Source: Spirochaetales bacterium (GTDB taxonomy: Bacteria; Spirochaetota; Spirochaetia; Sphaerochaetales; Sphaerochaetaceae). Taken from it: a stretch of 41,184 bases of DNA. Every line of letters starts with the position of its first letter. Positions within the stretch are counted from its first letter, which is position 1. The position numbers were made by a program, and so were the translations under genes. The DNA lies in the NCBI GenBank assembly GCA_012728215.1, contig JAAYFO010000023.1, positions 1-41,184 on the forward strand, given 5' to 3'. The notes under the pieces are model-generated. The model was not told where the DNA came from. It did not search any database and saw only the letters and a list, made by a program, of their open reading frames with translations. Below are positions 35,755-41,184 of this stretch, piece by piece.

Positions 35755-35768
35755 CTTTTTCCGTTTAA

Positions 35769-37247
35769 TCAATCTTCACTGCAGAACCGTCTTATCAGCG
35801 TCATGTAGAAATCCAATGCACGACCGCAGTTTTCGACAGAAAGCCGTTCGTTCGAATTGTGCATCCTGCCAAGTTCATCAAAATCAAGAAAAGCTGGGCT
35901 GAAACGGTATATGTGGTCACAGATTTTACTGTAGAATCTGGCATCAGAACCACCTGCCATGAAATAAGGGACAGCAATCGTATCGTCGAAGATGGAATTT
36001 ATCACCATTCTCAGGTTCTCGAATTGTTCACAATGAATCGGCGAAACCGAACTCTGTAGTTCACCCTTCATCAGCTCAATCTTCACCCTTCGATCTCTGA
36101 TAACTTTTTTCAACCACCTTGATACACTCTCAAAGTCGTCCGGATTCATGATTCTGACATTGACCACTGCTGAAGATTCATCACTGATGACGTTGGCAGC
36201 TTCAGAACCTCTGCACATGGTCACAGCATGGGTAGTTCGGATGAAAGCCGCAAACTTGGGATTCAATCTGAAAATCAGGAATACAAGAGGCCGGGATATC
36301 CATATGTTTGAAAATAGAACAGAGAAAGCTCCTCTGGTATTGCCTCCGACGGCATCGAAGAACCATTTCATCGGAACAGCCAGATGACAAGGCATCTGTG
36401 CCCTCTCCACCCTGTACATCGCTCTTCCAAGTATTCCCAAGGAAGTTGGGTTGGCAGGCGATGAAGAATGACCGCCCTTCTTTCTAACGGACAGCCTGTA
36501 ATTCACATGCCCTTTCTCAGCGACACCTACCACTGCCACATGAGAACGAATCTGCTTCATAAGCTGATCCATCACGGCACCGCCTTCATCCAGCAGCATG
36601 TGGAAGTGGATTCCACGTCTTGCAAGTTCCTCTGCAAGCTTGACAGCTCCGTCACCTGCAACCTCTTCGTTTGTTCCAAAGCCTATGTAAAGCGACCGTT
36701 TCGGGACAAATCCTGATTTAAGCAGGTTCTCGACAGCAGCAAGTATTCCGGCAATCTGAATCTTCACATCGAATGTGCCTCTCCCCCAGACAAACCCATC
36801 GGCTACATCGCCATCGAAAGGGCCATGCTCCCATTCTTCAGTGTTGCCTTCAGGAACGACATCCTGATGAGCAGTAAGAAAAATCGGCTCATCATCAGAG
36901 TTCTGCCCTTTCCAGAAGTAAAGGAGATTCCCATTTCCTATGACTTCGCAAGTTAGATTCTGATAAACGAGAGGAAAGTCATCCTTAAGTATCTGATGGA
37001 GCTTGTCAAACTCTTTCCAGTCCATGAGCTTTGCATCAGGACGGGAGACAGTTCTGCATCTGATGAGCTTTGAAAGCACTTTGACGACATCAGACTTGGC
37101 AAAATCAGTGGCTGGCACGGTCTCAGTCTTCTGTGACTTGTACACCATGGCGCATTTGCGTTTTCCATTTGCAACAACAATCATAACAAACAGCAATACA
37201 ATTAATACAAATGCCACAATCAATAAAACCCAGGCAAAAACACCCAT
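35769..37247 (-). CDS. Membrane-anchored M20 family metallopeptidase
   Basis: This is a zinc-dependent peptidase or amidohydrolase of the M20 family, 492 residues, resembling the PM20D1/carboxypeptidase S branch. One N-terminal membrane segment (VFAWVLLIVAFVLIVLLFVMIVVA) anchors it. The metal ligands are recognisable in order: LTAHQDVVP (His and the catalytic Asp), GRGTFDVK (bridging Asp), GTNEEVAGDG (catalytic Glu and metal Glu), LLDEGG and the late GRMHNSNE histidine. A dimerisation insert lies in between (GHVNYRLSVRKKGGHSSSP). GAGAGG precedes ATG 37247. It lies upstream of clpB and downstream of the TetR gene and its terminator, so it probably has its own promoter, which I could not identify. 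Substrate is unknown. Confidence 0.88.
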   Translation of the reverse strand: MGVFAWVLLIVAFVLIVLLFVMIVVANGKRKCAMVYKSQKTETVPATDFAKSDVVKVLSKLIRCRTVSRPDAKLMDWKEFDKLHQILKDDFPLVYQNLTCEVIGNGNLLYFWKGQNSDDEPIFLTAHQDVVPEGNTEEWEHGPFDGDVADGFVWGRGTFDVKIQIAGILAAVENLLKSGFVPKRSLYIGFGTNEEVAGDGAVKLAEELARRGIHFHMLLDEGGAVMDQLMKQIRSHVAVVGVAEKGHVNYRLSVRKKGGHSSSPANPTSLGILGRAMYRVERAQMPCHLAVPMKWFFDAVGGNTRGAFSVLFSNIWISRPLVFLIFRLNPKFAAFIRTTHAVTMCRGSEAANVISDESSAVVNVRIMNPDDFESVSRWLKKVIRDRRVKIELMKGELQSSVSPIHCEQFENLRMVINSIFDDTIAVPYFMAGGSDARFYSKICDHIYRFSPAFLDFDELGRMHNSNERLSVENCGRALDFYMTLIRRFCSED

Positions 37248-37296
37248 AGCATAGCCTCTCGAACTATATGAAATAATCCAGCATGATCTTCGTTAT

Positions 37297-37322
37297 AAAA
37301 ATAGTCCGCATCTGCGGACTAT
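37297..37322 (-). terminator. Rho-independent terminator after the TetR gene
   Basis: A perfect nine-base stem, ATAGTCCGC/GCGGACTAT, closes an AGAT loop and is followed by a run of T on the minus strand. It lies about 30 bases after the regulator stop and insulates it from the M20 peptidase gene. Confidence 0.9.
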
Positions 37323-37350
37323 GATTATTCAAATCATCTGTGATCTGATT

Positions 37351-37941
37351 CTACTCCAGTTTCTTCAGTATTTCCAGCTGTGAATGCAGCACAGTTCTCA
37401 CTACCTCCGCACTATCGTGAGAAAAATAAGTCAACTGGAAGCAGTATGACTCCAAAAGTATGACAATGCGTCTCACTTCAATGTCCACATCACAGTCAGA
37501 AATCACTCCATCACGGATTCCAGATCGCAGAAGTCTTCTAATCAGGTGCTGAAGCTTTGCGGTCCTTCGATACACCGCATCCTCCAACTGCTGATCAATC
37601 TTGCTGACTGCAACTATAAGGTTCCTTATCTGGTCGATATTGCGTGCAGCAGTGTCCATGATATCATCACAGATATCCAGTATTCCATTGAGAGGATGGC
37701 TCTTTCCTGTCCATTCAACCTCGCTGTACTTTACAAACATATCCTCGGTGGACTGCTTGAGAGCATAGTAGTAGATGTCTTCCTTGTTCTGGAAATACTG
37801 ATAGAGAGTCGCCCGAGAAAGACCACTGCTCTTTGCAATATCACTGAGATTCGAATCGTCATACCCATCTCGTGCAAATACTTCCAAAGCAACTTTCAGT
37901 ATCATTTCCTTGCGCTTCTCATGGTCTACTTTCTTAGGCAT
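37351..37941 (-). CDS. TetR family transcriptional regulator
   Basis: This is a 196-residue one-component repressor. ATG 37941 (MPKKVDHEKRKEMIL) is used, with AGGAG six bases upstream. The ORF-track start at 38016 would lie upstream of the promoter -10. The N-terminal DNA-binding domain is clear: ILKVALEVFARDGYDDSNLSDIAKSSGLSRATLYQYFQNKEDIYYYAL, with the helix-turn-helix at about 32-52. The C-terminal ligand and dimer domain is helical and unassigned. A perfect inverted repeat overlaps its own -35 box, so it probably represses itself. The inducer is unknown, and regulated genes may include neighbours such as the M20 peptidase. Confidence 0.9.
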   Translation of the reverse strand: MPKKVDHEKRKEMILKVALEVFARDGYDDSNLSDIAKSSGLSRATLYQYFQNKEDIYYYALKQSTEDMFVKYSEVEWTGKSHPLNGILDICDDIMDTAARNIDQIRNLIVAVSKIDQQLEDAVYRRTAKLQHLIRRLLRSGIRDGVISDCDVDIEVRRIVILLESYCFQLTYFSHDSAEVVRTVLHSQLEILKKLE

Positions 37942-37971
37942 CTTGCTCTCCTGACGTGAGTTGATATAATA

Positions 37972-38000
37972 ATAATAGCACAGGAACGTTTTTTTCACAA
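37972..38000 (-). promoter_or_regulatory. Promoter of the TetR gene
   Basis: TTGTGA (37995-38000), a 17-nt spacer and TATTAT (37972-37977) with a TG one base upstream form an extended -10 promoter directly before the regulator gene. The -35 lies within the inverted repeat described separately. Confidence 0.7.
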
Positions 38001-38012
38001 TTGTAAATTGTG
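37996..38012. promoter_or_regulatory. Probable TetR-family operator
   Basis: CACAATT-GTA-AATTGTG is a perfect inverted repeat with seven-base arms and a three-base centre, overlapping the -35 hexamer of the regulator's promoter. Its position and symmetry fit an autorepression site for a TetR dimer. No other copy was noticed in the window. Confidence 0.6.
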
Positions 38013-38118
38013 TCAAACACCAGCAGGCAAATGCTGAACACTGAAAACACTACGCCATTCACTTGTTAATTTTCAAGTAAAAAGCCCTCAAAAGCTGCCG
38101 CAATATTCATCGGCCTGA

Positions 38119-38922
38119 TCAGAAAGTCAGTACAACTTCTCCATTAGGATAGGTGGAGGCCACCCAGTTGCGAACTTCATCACTCTGCAGAGCGGCAATC
38201 AAGGCTACTATTGCAGGATCTTTCTCATGACCTTCCTTGACTGTGATGATATTCACATACGGGCTATCTGCACCTTCGATGAACAGTCCATCCTCATTGG
38301 CCTTAAGTCCGGCAGGAATGGCATAGTTCCCGTTGATGACTGCAGCATCCACATCAGGCAGAACGCGAGGAATAGTCGCGGCTTCCAGCTCAGAGAACTT
38401 CAGGCCAAGCTTGTTCTCTGAAATATCCTGAACTATGCTGTCAAGCTTGCTTGGATCCTTGAGCTTTATCAGACCGGCGGACTGAAGAAGAAGAAGTGCT
38501 CTCCCTTCATTGGTCGGGTCGTTTGGAATGGCAATCAACGAACCTTTTTTAAGCTGATCAAGCGACGAAATCTTCTTTGAATATACTGCCAGTGGCTCGA
38601 TATGGATTCCACCTGCGTTTGAAAGGTGATAGCCATGCTCGGTATTGAATGAAACCATGTAAGGTATGTGCTGGAAGAAGTTGGCATCAAGTTCTCCTTC
38701 TTCCAGAGCGGTGTTCGGTGTGACATAATCAGTGAACTCTACGATCTGAAGATCAATTCCCTGTGCTGAGAGATCATCCTTGACAAGATTCAGCATCTCT
38801 GCATGAGGAACTGGAGTTGCTCCAACCTTAAGCACCTGCTTTCCTGATTCCTGGGATCCCTGGGCACACACTGCACAGACGACAAATATCGCAACAAAAG
38901 CGCAAACTAAAATTTTTTTCAT
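38119..38922 (-). CDS. metQ: Methionine-binding lipoprotein MetQ (NlpA family)
   Basis: This is the substrate-binding component of the MetNIQ methionine importer. ATG 38922 (MKKILVCAFVAIFVVCAVCAQGSQE) follows AGGAG by seven bases. The track start adds 12 unsupported residues. The signal peptide has cysteines at VVC and AVC, and the CAQGSQE junction suggests lipidation with a non-canonical lipobox. The mature protein has NlpA-family hallmarks: VGATPVPHAEML, LEEGELDANFFQHIPYM, IAIPNDPTNEGRALLLLQ and AVINGNYAIPAGL. It is separated from metI by 336 bases with its own promoter and a methionine-rich leader frame, so it is likely regulated independently of metNI. Confidence 0.93.
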   Translation of the reverse strand: MKKILVCAFVAIFVVCAVCAQGSQESGKQVLKVGATPVPHAEMLNLVKDDLSAQGIDLQIVEFTDYVTPNTALEEGELDANFFQHIPYMVSFNTEHGYHLSNAGGIHIEPLAVYSKKISSLDQLKKGSLIAIPNDPTNEGRALLLLQSAGLIKLKDPSKLDSIVQDISENKLGLKFSELEAATIPRVLPDVDAAVINGNYAIPAGLKANEDGLFIEGADSPYVNIITVKEGHEKDPAIVALIAALQSDEVRNWVASTYPNGEVVLTF

Positions 38923-39021
38923 ACTATTACTCCTATCGGACAAACACACCCGAAACAATTCACTGATCGACGACCAGAGCCAAAACTAAAACGAAAAATA
39001 CCTGAAATAGGATACGAAGAA

Positions 39022-39043
39022 ATCATGCCCTCCCGGGCATCAT
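39022..39043 (-). promoter_or_regulatory. Hairpin overlapping the end of the metQ leader peptide
   Basis: On the minus strand ATGCCC-GGGA-GGGCAT forms a six-base GC-rich stem with a GNRA-type loop. It can extend to ATGATGCCC/GGGCATGAT with one mismatch, and GATTTCTTCG follows. The 5' arm consists of the last ATG codons of the leader frame and the 3' arm contains its stop. The U tract is weak, so it could act as a pause, a leaky terminator or a translational switch. Confidence 0.55.
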
Positions 39044-39088
39044 CATGAGAGACATTGCACAGAAATCAAAACAAAATGCAGTTCTCAT
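39023..39088 (-). CDS. Methionine-rich leader peptide upstream of metQ (21 aa)
   Basis: This is a short frame not in the ORF track: MRTAFCFDFCAMSLMMMPGRA. AAGGAG lies six bases before ATG 39088, and a promoter starts transcription about 20 bases upstream. Five of 21 residues are methionine, including three consecutive ATG codons, and the last of these forms the base of a hairpin. Position, size, Shine-Dalgarno and codon content match classical amino-acid leader peptides of biosynthetic operons, here placed before the methionine-binding protein gene. A 7-bp pairing CATGAGA/TCTCATG can also mask its own start region. That it is translated and regulatory is an inference. Confidence 0.55.
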   Translation of the reverse strand: MRTAFCFDFCAMSLMMMPGRA

Positions 39089-39116
39089 GTATTTCTCCTT
39101 TAAAAGTATTGTCAGC

Positions 39117-39145
39117 ACATTAACCAAATTTTTGAATTTAGTCAA
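39117..39145 (-). promoter_or_regulatory. Promoter of the metQ leader
   Basis: TTGACT (39140-39145), a 17-nt spacer and TAATGT (39117-39122) lie upstream of the leader frame in the metI-metQ gap. The predicted transcript start is about base 39110, giving a leader of about 190 nt before metQ. The stretch between this promoter and the metI stop (39146-39258) is AT-rich and shows no gene. Confidence 0.6.
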
Positions 39146-39258
39146 CCATGTCATGCACAATTATTTCTATCAAACAAATATACACTGTTTATTTTATTAT
39201 ATAACAACGAATTGCTTTATTCACAAATTGCATAAAAATACAACAGTATATTTTGTCG

Positions 39259-39921
39259 TCAGCGTTTTTCCATCAAGTCAGCACTGATCTTGTTTCCAAT
39301 GACTTGAATAATCTCAACCATCACCAAGATCACAACCACAGCTGCAAGAAGCACATCGGTGCGCCATCTCTGAAAACCATATCTGATTGCAAGGTCGCCT
39401 AATCCACCACCACCTATCGTACCAGCCATAGCACTGTAGCCAATCAGATTGATTATCGTCAAAGTCACACCTGATACCAATGACGGCATGGCTTCCGGAA
39501 GCAGAACCTTGAATACTATCTGTTTGTTGGTGCTTCCCATTGCCTTTGCAGCCTGAATCACTCCAGGATCAACTTCCTTAAGTGCAGATTCAATTACTCT
39601 TGCAACGAATGGAGCAGCGGCTATGGAAAGAGGAACTATGGTTGCAGCCGTTCCAATGCTCTTGCCTAGAATCAATCTGGAAAGAGGAAACAGCACTATC
39701 ATCAGAATCAGAAACGGAAAGGATCTGAGGACATTGACAATCCGTCCAAGCACCTGATTAAGAACCTTCATCGGCTTTATTCCGCCTTGGTCCTCCGGTA
39801 AGCTGACACAGAGCAATACACCAACCGGCAGCCCAAGCAGCATGGAGAATACAGTGGAAAAGAAAACCATTATCAAAGTCTGCAAAGTGGCGTTACCCAC
39901 AAGTCTTAGAACTTCATTCAT
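39259..39921 (-). CDS. metI: Methionine ABC transporter permease MetI
   Basis: This is the membrane subunit of the methionine importer, 220 residues with five or six membrane segments. It carries the EAA-loop segment ALKEVDPGVIQAAKAMGSTNKQIVFKVLLPEAMPSL and the family ending GYSAMAGTIGGGGLGDLAIRYGFQRW. I start it at ATG 39921, because GGAGG lies six bases upstream. The track's TTG 39924 is adjacent to the same Shine-Dalgarno. It overlaps the metN 3' end by eight bases, so the two are coupled. Confidence 0.95.
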   Translation of the reverse strand: MNEVLRLVGNATLQTLIMVFFSTVFSMLLGLPVGVLLCVSLPEDQGGIKPMKVLNQVLGRIVNVLRSFPFLILMIVLFPLSRLILGKSIGTAATIVPLSIAAAPFVARVIESALKEVDPGVIQAAKAMGSTNKQIVFKVLLPEAMPSLVSGVTLTIINLIGYSAMAGTIGGGGLGDLAIRYGFQRWRTDVLLAAVVVILVMVEIIQVIGNKISADLMEKR

Positions 39922-40933
39922 CAACTCCCTCCTCGACTACGATACCCTGCTTTACAAGATACTCTATCGCAGCCTTGCGGTTTTCTTCATCACCACTTAT
40001 ATCACAGACGATCGTACCCATCTGTTCACCTTCGACATGCTGTACTCCACCGGCACGGATGTTCACTTCCACAGGAAGATACCTGCAAAGTCTGCTTAGA
40101 ACTGGGGTATCGGTCATTCCACCTCTGAATCGGAGTGTATAACGGCCACCCTTTCTTGACCAGCGGACCAGCTCTTCATCCTTCTGACTGGAATCAACAG
40201 CCAGTGTCATCAGATGCGCAAGGAAATCCTTGGTGACTTTGCTCTTGGGATGAGAGAACAGTTCGGAAACGGGGCCGCTCTCAGCAACACCGCCTTCATC
40301 AAGAACTGCCACATAGTTGCAACTGTCGCGGACAACTTCCATCTGGTGGGTTATCATGACGACAGTCAGGTTCATCTTTTTCTGTATCTGCTTGATCAAA
40401 TCCAAAATAGCCCTTGTGGTCTGAGGATCCAAAGCACTTGTGGCTTCGTCACAGAAAAGGATATCAGGCTTGTTTGCCAAGGCTCGTGCGATAGCTACAC
40501 GCTGTTTCTGTCCACCACTCAATTTGCTTATGGGAGTTTCGATTCTGTCTGCCAGACCAACAAGGTCCATCAGCTCAAAAACTCGTTTTTCAATCTGTTC
40601 CTTGCTCATTCCACAGATTTCAAGAGGATAAGCGACATTTCTGCCCGCTGTCCTGGAAGAGAACAAATTGAAATTCTGGAAGATCATCCCAATCTTTCTT
40701 CGCTGGGCAATCAATTCGTCCCTATCAAGCTGATCAACTCGCTTATCGTCAAACCATACACTACCTGAATCAGGCTTTTCCAGCAGACTCATCATTCTGA
40801 CCAACGTGGACTTGCCTGCGCCGGACTTTCCTATTATGCCGAAAATCCTGTTCTCAGGAATCTCCAACGAAATATCGCTGACAGCATGGAGCGACCCATA
40901 GTGCTTGACCAGATTTTTTAAAGTAATCCTCAT
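39914..40933 (-). CDS. metN: Methionine ABC transporter ATP-binding protein MetN
   Basis: This is the ATPase of the methionine importer, 339 residues. ATG 40933 (MRITLKNLVKHYGS) is preceded by GGGAGGA. The track start is a TTG located on that Shine-Dalgarno. Walker A is GKSGAGKSTLVRMM, the signature is LSGGQKQRVAIARAL, Walker B is ILFCDEATSALDP and the H-loop is VMITHQMEVV. The C-terminal domain (about 250-339, RYTLRFRGGMTDTPVLSRLCRYLPVEVNIRAGGVQHV) matches the NIL/ACT-like domain that mediates transinhibition by bound methionine, so the pump should shut down when internal methionine is high. It is first in the metN-metI pair, downstream of the 5S rRNA gene. Confidence 0.95.
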   Translation of the reverse strand: MRITLKNLVKHYGSLHAVSDISLEIPENRIFGIIGKSGAGKSTLVRMMSLLEKPDSGSVWFDDKRVDQLDRDELIAQRRKIGMIFQNFNLFSSRTAGRNVAYPLEICGMSKEQIEKRVFELMDLVGLADRIETPISKLSGGQKQRVAIARALANKPDILFCDEATSALDPQTTRAILDLIKQIQKKMNLTVVMITHQMEVVRDSCNYVAVLDEGGVAESGPVSELFSHPKSKVTKDFLAHLMTLAVDSSQKDEELVRWSRKGGRYTLRFRGGMTDTPVLSRLCRYLPVEVNIRAGGVQHVEGEQMGTIVCDISGDEENRKAAIEYLVKQGIVVEEGVDE

Positions 40934-41072
40934 GCTATGTTGTCCTCCCAAAAAAACTTCCCCTCACTTAACCATAATTGGACACAAAATTCAACTCCTA
41001 TCATCAGGTCTTGATATAAGGAATTGGTTTTATGTCCTGTAGGGAAATCGAAGGGAAAAAAAGATAAAAAAA

Positions 41073-41184
41073 GGCCCGGCGGCTACCTACTCTCCCGCAA
41101 ATCAATGCAGTACCATCGGCGTGTGAGCGCTTGACTTCCGTGTTCGGGATGGGAACGGGTATTGTCACTCAGCTATGGCCACCG
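41073..41184 (-). rRNA. rrf: 5S ribosomal RNA, 3' portion (5' end outside the window)
   Basis: The minus strand from 41184 reads CGGTGGCCATAGCTGAGTGA, then the conserved CCCGAACACGGAAGTCAAGC and GCCGATGGTACTGC loop-E region, and ends GAGAGTAGGTAGCCGCCGGGC. Only the first few bases of the molecule are missing at the window edge. A TTTTTTT run (41066-41072) follows directly, consistent with termination of an rrn operon lying to the right. The gap to metN (40934-41072) contains no clear metN promoter or SAM riboswitch. Confidence 0.95.

Noticed and set aside
35691-35760. HrcA/CIRCE control of clpB
   Set aside because: No TTAGCACTC-N9-GAGTGCTAA repeat is present upstream. A housekeeping-type promoter explains the region better.
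38030-38118. Terminator after metQ
   Set aside because: GCCG/CGGC and a T-rich GGGCTTTTTA stretch are present but the stem is only four bases, so I did not call it.
39045-39287. Plus-strand 80-codon ORF in the metI-metQ gap (MRDIAQKSKQNAV...)
   Set aside because: It has a poor composition for a protein, overlaps the 3' end of metI, and runs opposite to the promoter and leader frame in the same region.
40930-41004. A 24-codon frame upstream of metN (MIGVEFCVQLWLSEGKFFWEDNIA) ending in ATGA overlap with the metN start
   Set aside because: There is no Shine-Dalgarno before its ATG, it has no methionine cluster, and metN has its own GGGAGGA site, so it is probably chance. It would deserve another look if metN relatives conserve it.
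40934-41072. Possible SAM riboswitch or MetJ/T-box element before metN
   Set aside because: I looked for SAM-I, SAM-II and T-box core sequences and for MetJ-like repeats and saw none. Only short, weak hairpins are present.

Overview
The window looks like a chromosomal segment of a host-associated or anaerobic spirochaete (Spirochaetota). RpoB, RpoC and the ribosomal proteins read like treponemal and sphaerochaetal proteins. Several exported proteins carry relaxed spirochaete-style lipoprotein signals or an AAGGQE / AQGSQE type N terminus. The rifampicin region of RpoB also carries non-canonical residues. I see no insertion sequence, integrase, phage gene or CRISPR array. Nearly every gene from 4 kb onward lies on the minus strand.

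Layout. (1) 1-4.0 kb, plus strand: two translationally coupled, paralogous membrane GGDEF-EAL proteins. The first keeps the EAL catalytic signature and the second has lost it. (2) 4.0-16.7 kb, minus strand: one long transcription-translation block read from two tandem sigma70 promoters, in the order tRNA-Thr, rpmG, tRNA-Trp, secE (59 aa, missed by the ORF track), nusG, rplK, rplA, rplJ, rplL, rpoB, rpoC, rpsL, rpsG. It ends in a rho-independent terminator. fusA and tuf are absent. An L1-binding-like leader lies before rplK and tandem hairpins lie before rpoB. (3) 16.8-20.7 kb, minus: glycogen phosphorylase with a LacI-type operator palindrome upstream, then glycerate kinase. (4) 20.8-27.6 kb, minus: a compact four-gene operon for two large fibronectin-type-III-like lipoproteins, a small lipoprotein and a small probable outer-membrane protein. 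(5) 27.8-29.2 kb: a DUF554 membrane protein and a MobA-like nucleotidyltransferase, divergent, with overlapping promoters. (6) 29.2-33.1 kb, minus: a binding protein / ATPase / two-domain permease importer of the iron(III)-type family. (7) 33.1-38.0 kb, minus: clpB, a membrane-anchored M20 peptidase and a TetR regulator with a perfect inverted repeat on its own -35 box. (8) 38.1-41.0 kb, minus: a methionine ABC importer, metN-metI and then a separately promoted metQ. (9) 41.07 kb to the end: the 3' part of a 5S rRNA gene.

The most interesting signal is the 336-bp gap between metI and metQ. It holds a good promoter, a strong Shine-Dalgarno, and a 21-codon reading frame whose last codons include ATG-TCT-CTC-ATG-ATG-ATG. 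A GC-rich hairpin overlaps the stop codon. This is the layout of a ribosome-mediated amino-acid attenuator, here apparently sensing methionine supply for the methionine-binding lipoprotein. Other points worth checking are the active/decayed GGDEF-EAL pair, the FnIII lipoprotein operon, the importer gene whose only usable start codon lies inside the clpB terminator hairpin, and the RpoB substitutions expected to affect rifampicin binding.

All calls come from reading the sequence and the supplied translations. No database search was run.
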